Shown here one piece after another: positions 24,716 to 33,267 of a stretch of DNA of 64,000 bases. The stretch comes from Nocardia sp. alder85J (GTDB lineage Bacteria; Actinomycetota; Actinomycetes; Mycobacteriales; Mycobacteriaceae), in contig NZ_JAIUCZ020000014.1 in assembly GCF_020176955.2 (NCBI RefSeq), positions 1-64,000 of the forward strand. Direction: 5' to 3'. The stretch's first letter is position 1, and each line of letters begins with the position of its first letter. A program made the position numbers and the translations under genes. The notes below the pieces were generated by a model, which worked only from the letters and a program-made list of their open reading frames with translations, did no database searches and was not told the origin of the DNA.

Positions 24716-25123
24716 ATGGATCCGGTCACGATCATCGTCGCGGCACTGGCCGCGGGTGCGGCGAAGGGTGTCGGCGACACCGCGTCCAAGGCCGTCGCGG
24801 ACGCCTATCAGTCGTTGAAATCGCTTGTCGCCGGGAAGTTCTCGGGCAAACCCAAGGCCGGGCTGATCCTGGCCGAACACGAGGCCGCCCCGGCCGATTG
24901 GGAGAAGCCGCTGGCCACCGCGCTGCGCGAGGCCGGGGCCACCGACGACGAGATCGTCGCTGCCGCCGAACATTTGCTGAATGTCGCGGACGCGAGCCCC
25001 GCCGGCGCGAGCCGATTCCATATCGATGCCCGCGGCGCCGCCATCGGCGCCATCGGCGATCACAACCGCCAGCAGAATGTGTTCGGCGCGCCGGTCCGCG
25101 ACACTCCGGAATCCACCGACTGA
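24716..25123 (+). CDS. candidate Bell-like cell-death effector with amyloid-signalling-like tail
   Basis: 135 residues in three parts. Residues 1-45 are a Gly/Ala-rich amphipathic helix region (VTIIVAALAAGAAKGVGD) resembling the N-terminus of bacterial Bell domains, proposed functional analogues of fungal HeLo/HET-S domains. Residues about 45-95 add helices (ATALREAGATDDEIVAAAEH). The C-terminus carries GAIGDHNRQQNVFG, similar to the N/Q-G type amyloid signalling (BASS/RHIM-like) motifs of actinobacterial NLR systems. No NLR partner is next to it. The ATG follows GGGGTGG. The gene itself is well supported; the function is a comparison from memory and needs testing. Confidence 0.75.
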   Translation: MDPVTIIVAALAAGAAKGVGDTASKAVADAYQSLKSLVAGKFSGKPKAGLILAEHEAAPADWEKPLATALREAGATDDEIVAAAEHLLNVADASPAGASRFHIDARGAAIGAIGDHNRQQNVFGAPVRDTPESTD

Positions 25124-25425
25124 CGATCCGCGCACCGAATACTCGATCCGTATTCACGCACCCGGAGCGAACAACCCAATGCGTCCGCTTTGTCCGCAAT
25201 ATCCGATATCTTCCGGGGCGCGGTCGATTGTTCGGCTGGACGCCGGTACGATAACTATGTGGCGTCGGTGCGCATGCACTTGTCACGGCCCAGCTACGGT
25301 TCGGCCGTCGGCCCCGGCGTTCAGCGATGCGATCGAGCACGCGGCGGCAACGCGATTTATCGAACAGTAATGTGATGTGCGAAACACACGAATCCATCTG
25401 CGGATAGTGCGTGGAGGCAGAAGGT
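25124..25425. other. intergenic region without supported gene
   Basis: 302 bases between the effector-like gene and the Acg-like gene. It is A/T-richer than its surroundings, mainly at 25130-25260 and 25350-25400, and should hold the promoter of the nitroreductase gene. I looked for a DosR-type 20-bp palindrome because Acg homologues are often in that regulon, and did not find one. Short open frames here lack codon bias. Confidence 0.5.
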
Positions 25426-26424
25426 ATGCAGCCGAACGAGCAGCAAACGGTGTCGGCGATCTTCGATACGGCCGTAGCCACCGCGGTCCGGGCACCGTCG
25501 ATACACAACACCCAGCCCTGGCGGTGGCGGCTGGACGGTGAGACCATCCGCCTGTCGGCCGATCGCGATCGGCAGCTGCCCGCCACCGATCCCTCCCAGC
25601 GGGCGTTGCTGCTCAGTTGCGGCGCCGCACTGCACCACATGCGGGTGGCGCTGGCGCGGGCCGGTCTCGCGGCCACCGTCACCTACTTCCCCGACCTGAG
25701 TGACCCGGATCACCTCGCCGACCTCACCGTCACCCCGGCCGCACCACCGGCGGACGAGCTGGATCTCGCCGCCGCCATCGCGCACCGCCGGTCCGATCGG
25801 CGGCGCTACGGGCCCCGCCCGGCGCCCGCGCGGCACCTGCGGTCCGTGGCGCGGGCGGCGGTGCCCTACGGCGCCGCCGCGCGCCTGGTCCCGCCGGATC
25901 TGCGCGAGTTGCTCGCCCGGGTCAGCCACACCGCCGCCGACCGGCATCGTCACGACGCCGCGTACCAGCGGGAACTGTCGGCCTGGAGCGGGCGGCACGG
26001 CACCACCGACGGTGTCCCGGCCGCCAACACACCACCGATGCACGACGACGACATCGCGCTGCGTGCCTTCGCCGCACCCGAACTCGCCGACCCACAGACC
26101 GCCGACCAATCCGACTGGCTGGCGTTGTGCACTCCGGCCGACGACCGGCTGTCCCGGATCAAGGCGGGCGAGGCGGCCAGCGCGGTCCTGTTGACCGCCA
26201 CCGCCCTGGGCCTGTCCACCTGCCTCCAGACCGAACCGCTGGAACTGCCGGAGCTGCGGGCCGAGGTGCGCTCGGAGGTGTTGTTCGACTGCGCCTTCGC
26301 GCACGCGCTGGTGCGTGTGGGTACGGTACCCGCCGAAGCGGAATCGTTGCCGGTGACGCCGCGCCGCGCGCCCGCCGACGTCGTCGAGTCCGGCGAGCGA
26401 TCGGAAAGCGCCGTTCGGATCTGA
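25426..26424 (+). CDS. Acg-family FMN-binding protein, nitroreductase-like
   Basis: A 332-residue member of the Acg (Rv2032/Rv3131-like) group, built from two degenerate nitroreductase halves. Typical features are RAPSIHNTQPWRWR near residue 24, an internal HRRSDRRRYGP, and a late GEAASAVLLTATALGLSTC. Family members bind FMN; some sequester it under dormancy or oxidative stress rather than acting as enzymes. ATG at 25426 sits eight bases after GGAGG; a GTG at 25411 overlaps that site and is less likely. It is monocistronic, with no regulator adjacent. Confidence 0.92.
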   Translation: MQPNEQQTVSAIFDTAVATAVRAPSIHNTQPWRWRLDGETIRLSADRDRQLPATDPSQRALLLSCGAALHHMRVALARAGLAATVTYFPDLSDPDHLADLTVTPAAPPADELDLAAAIAHRRSDRRRYGPRPAPARHLRSVARAAVPYGAAARLVPPDLRELLARVSHTAADRHRHDAAYQRELSAWSGRHGTTDGVPAANTPPMHDDDIALRAFAAPELADPQTADQSDWLALCTPADDRLSRIKAGEAASAVLLTATALGLSTCLQTEPLELPELRAEVRSEVLFDCAFAHALVRVGTVPAEAESLPVTPRRAPADVVESGERSESAVRI

Positions 26425-26557
26425 CCGAACGGAATTGGTAATCGGTTGTACGCCAACTGGTATCGAATACATATGTGACGGGCTGGTAAAATCGGGCATC
26501 GAAAGCGGTGTTCGAGAACGCGACCACAACGACGTGGGGGCGGGGAAGAGTTCAAAC

Positions 26558-27379
26558 ATGGTCCGTTCCACCGATTCCGATGTCCCACCCTCCGCACATC
26601 GGGGTATTCGCGGCGCAGATCTCAACCGCCGCACCCTCTTTCGTGGGGCCGCCCTGGGTGCCACCCTCGTCGCCACCGGCGCCGCCGTGGCGACGGCCGC
26701 GCCGTTTCCCAGCCTGAGCGCGGGCGACGACAACAACGTGCCCTGGGCCGATCCGAAACTCCCGGCGCCGCAGGGCGTGCTGACCCGCCTGCCCGGCGAC
26801 GGCAATCAACTCGCGTTCACCGTGGACGACGGCACCACCAGCGAGGTCGTCGCGGCCTACGCGCGGATGGCCGTCGACAACGGCTTCCGCCTCACCTTCT
26901 TCCCCAACGGCGTCTACCCGTCCTGGGCCGAGAACGCGGGACTGCTACGGCCGCTGCTGGATTCGGGGCAGATCCTGTTCGGCAACCACACCTGGTCGCA
27001 TCCGGACATCACCAAGCTCAGCCACGATCAACTGGTCGACCAGATCACCCGCAACGAGCAGTTCCTGCAGAACACCTTCGGTGTCAGCGGTCGCCCGTTC
27101 TTCCGGCCGCCGTACGGCAACCACAACGCCACCACCGACCGGATCGCCGCCGACCTGGGCTATCAGACCATCACCCTGTGGAGCGACACCATCGGCGACG
27201 GGCGCGTCCTCGGCGAGGCCGAGGTGACGAACGCGGCCTCGCACGCCTTCCAGCCGCAGAACATCGTGCTCGGCCATGCCAATCAGCGTTCGGTGGGCCG
27301 GGCCCTGCCCTCGCTGGCCGGGATCATCCACGACCGGGGGCTGGCCACGGTCAACCTGGGCGATGTCTTCGCCACCTGA
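26558..27379 (+). CDS. Tat-exported polysaccharide deacetylase (NodB domain)
   Basis: A 273-residue secreted hydrolase. The N-terminus has a twin-arginine motif (LNRRTLFRG) and a hydrophobic stretch ending VATAA, a likely Tat signal. The NodB domain has the metal and catalytic residues: Asp pair in FTVDDGT, His pair in GNHTWSHPD and the RPPYG motif. It should deacetylate N-acetylated glycans such as peptidoglycan in the envelope. GGGGAAG upstream supports ATG 26558. It converges with the truncated AsnC gene. Confidence 0.93.
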   Translation: MVRSTDSDVPPSAHRGIRGADLNRRTLFRGAALGATLVATGAAVATAAPFPSLSAGDDNNVPWADPKLPAPQGVLTRLPGDGNQLAFTVDDGTTSEVVAAYARMAVDNGFRLTFFPNGVYPSWAENAGLLRPLLDSGQILFGNHTWSHPDITKLSHDQLVDQITRNEQFLQNTFGVSGRPFFRPPYGNHNATTDRIAADLGYQTITLWSDTIGDGRVLGEAEVTNAASHAFQPQNIVLGHANQRSVGRALPSLAGIIHDRGLATVNLGDVFAT

Positions 27380-27391
27380 TCGGCCGCCGGC

Positions 27392-28258
27392 TCACCCCCA
27401 GATACCGAAGGGCACCAGCCCGATCGCCCGCCCGCGCGACCCCAGCAACCGGCCCATCCGCTCGAGAGTGCGCAGGTTCAGCTGCCGCTCGGTGATGTGC
27501 AGATTCGGGAAGCGTTGCCGCAGGCGGGATTCCAGCGCGATACAGTCCTGCTGGGTGCGCAGCCACGCGATCAGCAGGACATTGCTGTCGTCGTCGGCGA
27601 CCGCGCTGCACAGCCGGATCTCGGGCCAGGCCGCCAGCGTCGCGCCCAGTTCGGTCAGTTCGTCGGCGGGCAGCCGGGCCCAGAAACACAGACTGAACGC
27701 CCAGCCCGCCGCCTCCCGGGCCACGTCGCAGCGGAACACCAGCCGATGGGAGCGGGTCATATCGCTGATCCGCCGCAGCACCGTCGCATCGCTGAGGCCG
27801 GTGTCGGCGGCCAGTTCCACGGCGCTGCGGCGCGCGTCGCCGCCCAGCGCCACGATCAATTCCAGGTCACCGGTGCGCCGCCGCGGCGACGGGGGCGGCA
27901 GCCGATGCCGGTCCGCGGTCAGCGCCGCGCGCTGCGCGGCGTCCAACGCCTGCGGCCGCCATCCACTGCCCTCCACGAAGACGTGCAGGCTGGTGGCCAC
28001 CACCGCCTCGGTCACACCGGGCCGCTGCGCCAGCGCCGCGGTGACGAAATCGTCGAGGGCGGCGGGATCGGCCGCCGCCACCAGCAATTGGAAGGACCGG
28101 CGGCCGCTGGTCCGCTCGACGGTCACGACACACGGGCAGGCGCACAGCCATTCGCCGAGCGCGGTCGCGGCATCGGGCCGGCAGCCCACCCGCACATGGG
28201 CGATGGTCGCGAACTCCGGCGCGTAGGCGGTGAGCCAGGCCAGGCCGTTGCGGCGTCT
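27392..28258 (-). pseudogene. Lrp/AsnC-family regulator, N-terminus deleted
   Basis: Two-module AsnC proteins usually have HTH-ligand domain-HTH-ligand domain (about 330-350 aa). Here the first HTH is missing. Homology-like sequence begins at about 28258 with RRRRNGLAWL, then the first effector module, a second HTH (SAVELAADTGLSDATVLRR) and second effector module to the stop. The reading frame stays open past 28258 into unrelated sequence, so a shortened protein from GTG 28195 is possible (267 aa) but would lack the main DNA-binding domain. The break coincides with the 5' break of the divergent MFS fragment, arguing for one deletion that removed both gene starts. Confidence 0.75.
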
Positions 28259-28269
28259 CCTGATTACGA

Positions 28270-28761
28270 ATGAAGATATCCGGCATTTTCGAGGTCATCC
28301 CCGCCATGTGCCCCATTGTGGCGAAACCATCGCGACCTGGTGGCCGGCCGCGGCTGATCGTGGCGCCGGCGATGGCCGTCACCGTCGTGCTGCTGGTACT
28401 GCTGCCGCACGTCGGGTCGATTCCGGTGTTCGCCACGATCGCGGCACTGCTGGCCGCGGTGGCGTCGCTGGCCTACATGCCCGCCTTCGCGGTGCCGCTG
28501 CGGGCGCTGCCGCCTGCGGTGATCGGCGCGGCGATGGCGGTGATCATCTTCGGCGGTCAGCTCGCCGGGGTGGTGACCCCGCTGCTGTTCGGCATCGTCA
28601 CCGATCACTTCTCGTACGCGACGGCATTCGTGGTGCTGGCCGCGGGCCCGCTGCCGGCCGCCGCCGTCGCCGCGTGCGTACCGCAATCCGCCGATGCGTT
28701 CCGGGCCCGCCTGTCCGGGCGGTTCGCCGTCACCTCCGATCCGAAGGAATCCCTCGCATGA
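28270..28761 (+). pseudogene. MFS transporter, C-terminal fragment
   Basis: 163 codons encoding only the last third of a 12-helix MFS carrier. It starts in the cytoplasmic loop (PIVAKPSRPGGRPRLIV) and contains four hydrophobic segments (AVTVVLLVLLPHVGSI; FATIAALLAAVASLAYMPAF; IGAAMAVIIFGGQLAGVV; AFVVLAAGPLPAAAVAACV). The first seven or eight helices are absent, and an in-frame stop at 28261 precedes it. It overlaps the following amidohydrolase gene by four bases (ATGA), consistent with a former transporter-hydrolase operon. It cannot form a normal transporter. Confidence 0.75.
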
Positions 28762-29303
28762 CCGCCCCCGCACCGGAGATCGACGCGCACTGGTTTCAGG
28801 TATACCGCCACCTGCACGCGCATCCGGAGCTGTCGTACGCCGAATTCGACACCGCCGCACTGGTCGCCGACGAGTTGCGGGCCCTGCCCGGCTGGGAGGT
28901 GACCGCCGGGGTCGGCGGCACCGGCGTGGTCGGGGTGCTGTCCGGCGGTCCCGGACCGGCGATCTGGCTGCGCGCGGACATGGACGCGCTGCCGGTGGCG
29001 GAGGAGACCGGGCTCGACTACGCCTCCCGCACACCGGGGGTCATGCACGCCTGCGGGCACGATATGCACGTCGCCGCCCTGCTCGCGGCCTGTGCGCGAT
29101 TGTCGGCCGAACCGCCGGCCGGCACCGTGGTGGCGATCTTCCAGCCCGCCGAGGAATCCGGCGGCGGGGCGCTCGTCGAGCAGATGCTGCCGCAGGGGAT
29201 GCCGGCCAACCACTCCCCCCGGTTCGCGCCGGATCCGGAGCAGACGCTGCCGGCCGCGACCAATGCCCTGCTGGTCGCGGCCCGCGCCGAACTCGCGCGT
29301 TAG
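28758..29303 (+). pseudogene. M20 amidohydrolase with internal in-frame deletion
   Basis: Full M20 (hippurate/IAA-amino-acid hydrolase) enzymes are about 390-420 residues; this frame encodes 181. The N-terminus is normal up to the catalytic domain (HAHPELSYAEFD; RADMDALPV; MHACGHDMH; FQPAEESGGG). After LVEQMLPQG it jumps directly to the family C-terminal motif ANHSPRFAPDPE. Roughly 200 residues are missing: the rest of the catalytic domain after the PAEE metal region and the lid domain. The frame is preserved across the junction near 29205, but activity is very unlikely. Confidence 0.75.
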
Positions 29304-30808
29304 CGGGTCGGCACCGCCGCCGGCCGGTCCGCGGCCGGTTCGGCGGCGCGGTCGCGGCCGAAGCGCAGGATGCCGTCCTCGATCGGGCCCCTGCGCAGCA
29401 GTGCCCGATCCCGGAAATAGTTGTTGATCACCCGCCACGGTCCCCGCGCGCCCTGCCGGGGTGCGACCGCGTCGCCGCGCTGGACGTAGCCGGAGGTCAG
29501 GGTGCCGCCCATGATCGACTCCGGGGAGCGGTCCTCCGGTTCCGGCACCGCGACGAAACGGGTGTAGCCGTGGGTGCGCATGTGCGCGAGCAGGCGGCAG
29601 AAGTATTCGGCGGCCAGATCGGCCTTCAGCGTCCAGGAGGCGTTGGTGTAGCCGAGCACGATCATCGCGTTGGGCACCGTGCCCAGAAGTGCGCCCTTGT
29701 AGGAGACCAGATCCCGGGTGGCCAGCATCTGCCCGTCGACCTCCAGTTCGGCGCCGCCGAGCATCTGGAGGGTCAGGCCGGTCGCGCTGACCACGATGTC
29801 GGCGGGCAGTTCCGCGCCGGACCGCAGCCGGATGCCGGTCTCGGTGAACGTCTCGATGTGGTCGGTGACGATCGAGGCGCGGCCGCTGCGCAGGGCCTTG
29901 AACAGGTCGCCGCCGGGCACGATGCACAGCCGCTGATCCCACGGATCGTAGGACGGGCTGAAGTGCCGCATATCGATCCCGGATCCGACCTGCGCCCGCA
30001 CCGCGGCCAGCAGCAGCCGCCGCGACAGCCCCGGATTCGACCGCGACAGCTGATAACTGGCCCGCTGCAAGGCGATGTTGCGCGCGCGACCGGCCCGATA
30101 CGCCAGCGCCGCCGGGACCTTGGCCCGCTTCAGGCCGACCGCGACCGGATCGTCGGCGGGCAGCGCGGCGATGTAGGTGGGCGACCGCTGCACCATGGTG
30201 ACGTGGGCAGCGTCGGAGCACATCGCCGGAATCAGGGTGATCGCGGTGGCGCCGCTGCCGATGACCACGACGCGCTTGCCGCGGTAGTCGAGGTCCTCGG
30301 GCCAGTGCTGCGGATGCACGATGGTGCCCGCGAAGTCCTCCTCGCCGGGGAATGTCGGCCGGTAGCCCTGGTCGTAGTCGTAGTAGCCGGTGCAGCCGAC
30401 CAGGAAGTTCGCGGTGTAGGTCTCGGTCTGCCCGGTCTGCTCGTCGAGCGCCTCCGCGGTCCAGACGCCCTGCGCACCGGACCAGCGCACGGCGGTGACC
30501 TTGCGGCCGAAGCGGATATGGTCGGTCACGCCGTACTCGGCGGCGGTCTGCTCGATGTACGCCCGGATTGCCGGGCCGTCGGCCAGCACCTTGGTGCCCA
30601 GCCAGGGCCGGAAGCCGTAGCCGAAGGTGTACATGTCGGAGTCCGAGCGAATGCCCGGATAGCGGAACAGGTCCCAGGTGCCGCCGATCGCGGTGCGGCG
30701 CTCCAGGATCAGATAGCTGCGATCGCCCTGCTCGCGAGTCAGATGGCAGGCCATGCCGATGCCGGACAGGCCCGCGCCGATGATCAGTACGTCGACATGC
30801 CGCGTCAT
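29300..30808 (-). CDS. flavin-containing monooxygenase, Baeyer-Villiger (EthA-like) type
   Basis: A 502-residue FAD/NADPH monooxygenase. It has the FAD motif GAGLSGIG, the Baeyer-Villiger fingerprint FAGTIVHPQHWP (FxGxxxHxxxWP) near residue 155, and the NADP motif VIGSGATA. It probably converts ketones to esters or oxidises sulfur groups; the family includes EthA. ATG at 30808 is chosen over longer openings by homology of the start (VLIIGAGLSG at residue 7). Its stop overlaps the tail of the broken M20 gene by four bases. No regulator sits directly upstream, though a small XRE gene lies 435 bases away. Confidence 0.94.
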   Translation of the reverse strand: MTRHVDVLIIGAGLSGIGMACHLTREQGDRSYLILERRTAIGGTWDLFRYPGIRSDSDMYTFGYGFRPWLGTKVLADGPAIRAYIEQTAAEYGVTDHIRFGRKVTAVRWSGAQGVWTAEALDEQTGQTETYTANFLVGCTGYYDYDQGYRPTFPGEEDFAGTIVHPQHWPEDLDYRGKRVVVIGSGATAITLIPAMCSDAAHVTMVQRSPTYIAALPADDPVAVGLKRAKVPAALAYRAGRARNIALQRASYQLSRSNPGLSRRLLLAAVRAQVGSGIDMRHFSPSYDPWDQRLCIVPGGDLFKALRSGRASIVTDHIETFTETGIRLRSGAELPADIVVSATGLTLQMLGGAELEVDGQMLATRDLVSYKGALLGTVPNAMIVLGYTNASWTLKADLAAEYFCRLLAHMRTHGYTRFVAVPEPEDRSPESIMGGTLTSGYVQRGDAVAPRQGARGPWRVINNYFRDRALLRRGPIEDGILRFGRDRAAEPAADRPAAVPTR

Positions 30809-31242
30809 TGAGGTACTCGTTTCGTTCCGGTGGTGACCGCGGCACCCGTGCCGCGCTCCCCGCACAGTATATGTGATTTATGGTTACGTCTACATGGGTT
30901 GGGAGCGGTCACACATACCACGTCCGATGATGGGCCGGTGGCGATCGGCGCGCGAATCGGCAACATCGCCGCGTTCCCGGCGCATTCCGGACCCCGCACC
31001 CCGGCCGGGGGCGCGGGGTCCACTTCCGTATTCTTCGAAACATACTGGTGCACAGGCTGTTACGACCGACCGCCGAGTGGCCCGCGACTCCGGTGGAACA
31101 CCGCCGACCCGGATGCCATGATGTCTGCATCCACGAGATCCCGGTCGCCCGTGTAAAACTCCGATTGCGTGATATCCGAGTGGCCGAATAATTCCCAGCC
31201 GACCCATTGCCTTTTCCCCGTTCGGCATTGAGAATCAGCCGC
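30809..31242. other. intergenic region, A/T-richer, no supported gene
   Basis: 434 bases between the divergent monooxygenase and XRE genes. The first 80 bases (about 30855-30930) are A/T-rich and probably hold the monooxygenase promoter. A 67-codon minus-strand frame (31060-31263) reads plausibly in part (WVGWELFGHSDI), but has weak codon bias and overlaps the XRE start, so it is not called. No convincing hairpin or palindrome was found. Confidence 0.5.
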
Positions 31243-31491
31243 ATGGCAAAACTCGATGTGCACGCGAAGATCGACCAGGTCGTCGCCGACGAACTGCGCG
31301 CCGCACGCGCCCGCCGCCGGCTCAGTCGTGCTCAGCTGTCGGCATCCTCCGGACTCGCGGTGTCCACCATCCAGCGCTTCGAAAACGGCGAGCGCTCACC
31401 GGATCTGCGGCAACTACACGATCTCTGCGCGGCGCTGCGCATCTCCCCGGTCGATATCGTCTCGGTGATCAGCAAGATCGACGAGAAATAA
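31243..31491 (+). CDS. small XRE-family HTH regulator
   Basis: 82 residues, essentially one Cro/C1-type helix-turn-helix domain (residues 22-76; RRLSRAQLSASSGLAVSTIQ then RFENGERSPDLRQL). Proteins this short usually act as dimeric repressors or as toxin-antitoxin or phage-type regulators. No partner gene is evident. ATG at 31243 lacks a strong ribosome site; TTG at 31228 is an alternative. Confidence 0.8.
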   Translation: MAKLDVHAKIDQVVADELRAARARRRLSRAQLSASSGLAVSTIQRFENGERSPDLRQLHDLCAALRISPVDIVSVISKIDEK

Positions 31492-31499
31492 GGCTCCGG

Positions 31500-32138
31500 T
31501 TACCCGGCCGGTGACAGCGGCTGCAACGACCGCAATTCTTGCGCGAGATTATCCCGAGCCCTCGATTCGAACCTTTCACGCGCGGTGACGGTACGAAACA
31601 ATACCGGCCGGTCGATGAATCGCCGCAACACGGCCGCCCGGCCCTGCCGGTACCACTCGGTGGGCACGTGCCGATACTCGGCGCGCACGGCACGGGCATA
31701 GGCGGCGTATTCGGCCTCCGAGGCACCGAGCACGGCCAGGTCGGCATCGCAGAGCACCGCACCGTTCCCGTCCTCCCCGGCCGGCGTGTGCGCCGCGGTC
31801 AGGCGAATCAGCCGCACCACCTCCGCCACCGTGTCCGGCCGCACCCCGAGGCTCGACAACGCCGAATCCGCCAGTCGCGCACTGCGTTCCTCGTTGTCCC
31901 CGCGCTGCACCGCGTACACCGCGTCGTGGAAGAAAGCCGCGTACCGCACGGCCTCCAGATCGACTGCGGCGGCGGCCAATTCGTCCACCACCCAGAGCAT
32001 GGAGCGAAGATGGCGCCCGGTGTGGTAGCGGCGGTGCGGCTGCCGATAACAGCGGATCACCGCCGTCCCGAGTGCATCGGCACGGGGTCCGGCCAGCAGT
32101 TGCCACCGATCGAGCAACTCGGCGTCGAGTTCCGTCAT
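31500..32138 (-). CDS. HD-domain phosphohydrolase-like protein
   Basis: A 212-residue metal-dependent hydrolase-like protein. The HD-superfamily pattern is visible: His in RRYHTGRHL, His-Asp in AAFFHDAVY and a distal Asp in LCDADLAVLG. Related actinobacterial proteins are annotated as predicted metal-dependent HD phosphohydrolases with unknown substrate. ATG at 32138 (MTELDAEL) is chosen over a GTG two codons earlier. It converges with the XRE gene, eight bases apart. Confidence 0.85.
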   Translation of the reverse strand: MTELDAELLDRWQLLAGPRADALGTAVIRCYRQPHRRYHTGRHLRSMLWVVDELAAAAVDLEAVRYAAFFHDAVYAVQRGDNEERSARLADSALSSLGVRPDTVAEVVRLIRLTAAHTPAGEDGNGAVLCDADLAVLGASEAEYAAYARAVRAEYRHVPTEWYRQGRAAVLRRFIDRPVLFRTVTARERFESRARDNLAQELRSLQPLSPAG

Positions 32139-32377
32139 GCCCACAGTGTCGGCCGCCGCGGGCGGTCACACCAGATGTGTTGACGGACATCACATTCCGC
32201 CGGGCCGCCGAACTTCTGGCCGGTGTGGTCACCGGCCGCGCCGCCCGAAACTTGCGGTATACCGCACGGCGCGCGGCAGCACTCCCGTTCCGCCACGCCG
32301 CGCGCCGAATCGGCGATTGACTGGACGTTTGCTAGCATCCCCGTGCGCTGCCGCCGACGAAGGGAGACACGGAACTC

Positions 32378-33085
32378 ATGGGGTTCTCGCATCTGCCGAC
32401 CTACCGGGAGCAAGCCGATTCGATGATTCCCGGCCGCCCCGACGCGATCGTATTCGACTGCGACGGAACGCTGATGGACACGCACGCCTGCGTCCGGCAC
32501 GCGCTCGACGAGGTGTTCCAGCGCCGCGGCCGGCTGTGTTCGGCGGAGATCCACGAGGGCGTGGTGGGCCTGTCCATCCCGGCGATGGCGGTGCTGCTCA
32601 CCTCCGTGTTGTGCGCCGACGCCGACCGGCTGGCCGGGGAACTGCTCACCGCGATGATCGACCACGTACCGGTCGCCGCCGTTCCGCTGCCCGGCGCCGT
32701 GGAGATCGTCACCCTGGCCGCGAGCGATCTCCCGGTCGCCATTGCCAGCAATTCGCCACGCCCGCTGCTGAACGCCAGCCTCACCCAGGGCGGCCTGCTG
32801 GAGCTGGTCCACGTCACCGTCGCCGCCGACGAGGTCCGCGCCCCCAAACCCGCCCCCGACCTCTACCTGGCCGCCTGCCGCTACCTCGACGTCGCCCCGC
32901 ACCGCGCGCTGGCGATCGAGGACAGCCCGATCGGCGTCACCGCCGCCCGGGCCGCGGGCCTCACGGTCCTCACCGTCGGCCCCCGCACCCGCGGCTCCCA
33001 GGCCCACGTCGACCACCTCGACAACCCGATCCTGCTGCGCCGCATCTGCGAGATCTCCACCCCGGAACCCGACCTGGTGTCCTGA
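32378..33085 (+). CDS. HAD-superfamily hydrolase (phosphatase-like)
   Basis: A 235-residue haloacid-dehalogenase-type phosphohydrolase. Motif I is VFDCDGTLMDT (nucleophile Asp near residue 26), motif II SNSP, motif III Lys in APKPAPDLY and motif IV EDSPIG. A helical cap lies between motifs I and II, as in beta-phosphoglucomutase-like phosphatases. GGGAG upstream supports ATG 32378; an internal ATG 15 codons later is possible. The substrate is not inferable. Confidence 0.92.
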   Translation: MGFSHLPTYREQADSMIPGRPDAIVFDCDGTLMDTHACVRHALDEVFQRRGRLCSAEIHEGVVGLSIPAMAVLLTSVLCADADRLAGELLTAMIDHVPVAAVPLPGAVEIVTLAASDLPVAIASNSPRPLLNASLTQGGLLELVHVTVAADEVRAPKPAPDLYLAACRYLDVAPHRALAIEDSPIGVTAARAAGLTVLTVGPRTRGSQAHVDHLDNPILLRRICEISTPEPDLVS

Positions 33086-33267
33086 GCCGGACATCGAATC
33101 CGGCATTGCGAATTTCTCGGAAATTGCATGTCCGAGATCGGTCGACCCATATTCGGCAATCACCGCTCGGACCCGTTACGAATATTCGAAACCACCTGTT
33201 TCGCAGCATTTCCCGCGACACGCACGCAATTTGCCATCGACGCGATGCCGGTGGCACAGTGGCCCGC

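Noticed and set aside
25190..25375. 61-codon plus-strand frame between the effector-like and Acg-like genes
   Set aside because: Weak codon bias, no ribosome site and no recognisable pattern.
25124..25425. Search for a DosR-type palindrome upstream of the Acg-like gene
   Set aside because: No 20-bp GGGACT-type palindrome was found, so dormancy control is not claimed.
31060..31263. 67-codon minus-strand frame upstream of the XRE gene
   Set aside because: Partly natural-looking, but it overlaps the XRE start, has moderate codon bias and no ribosome site.
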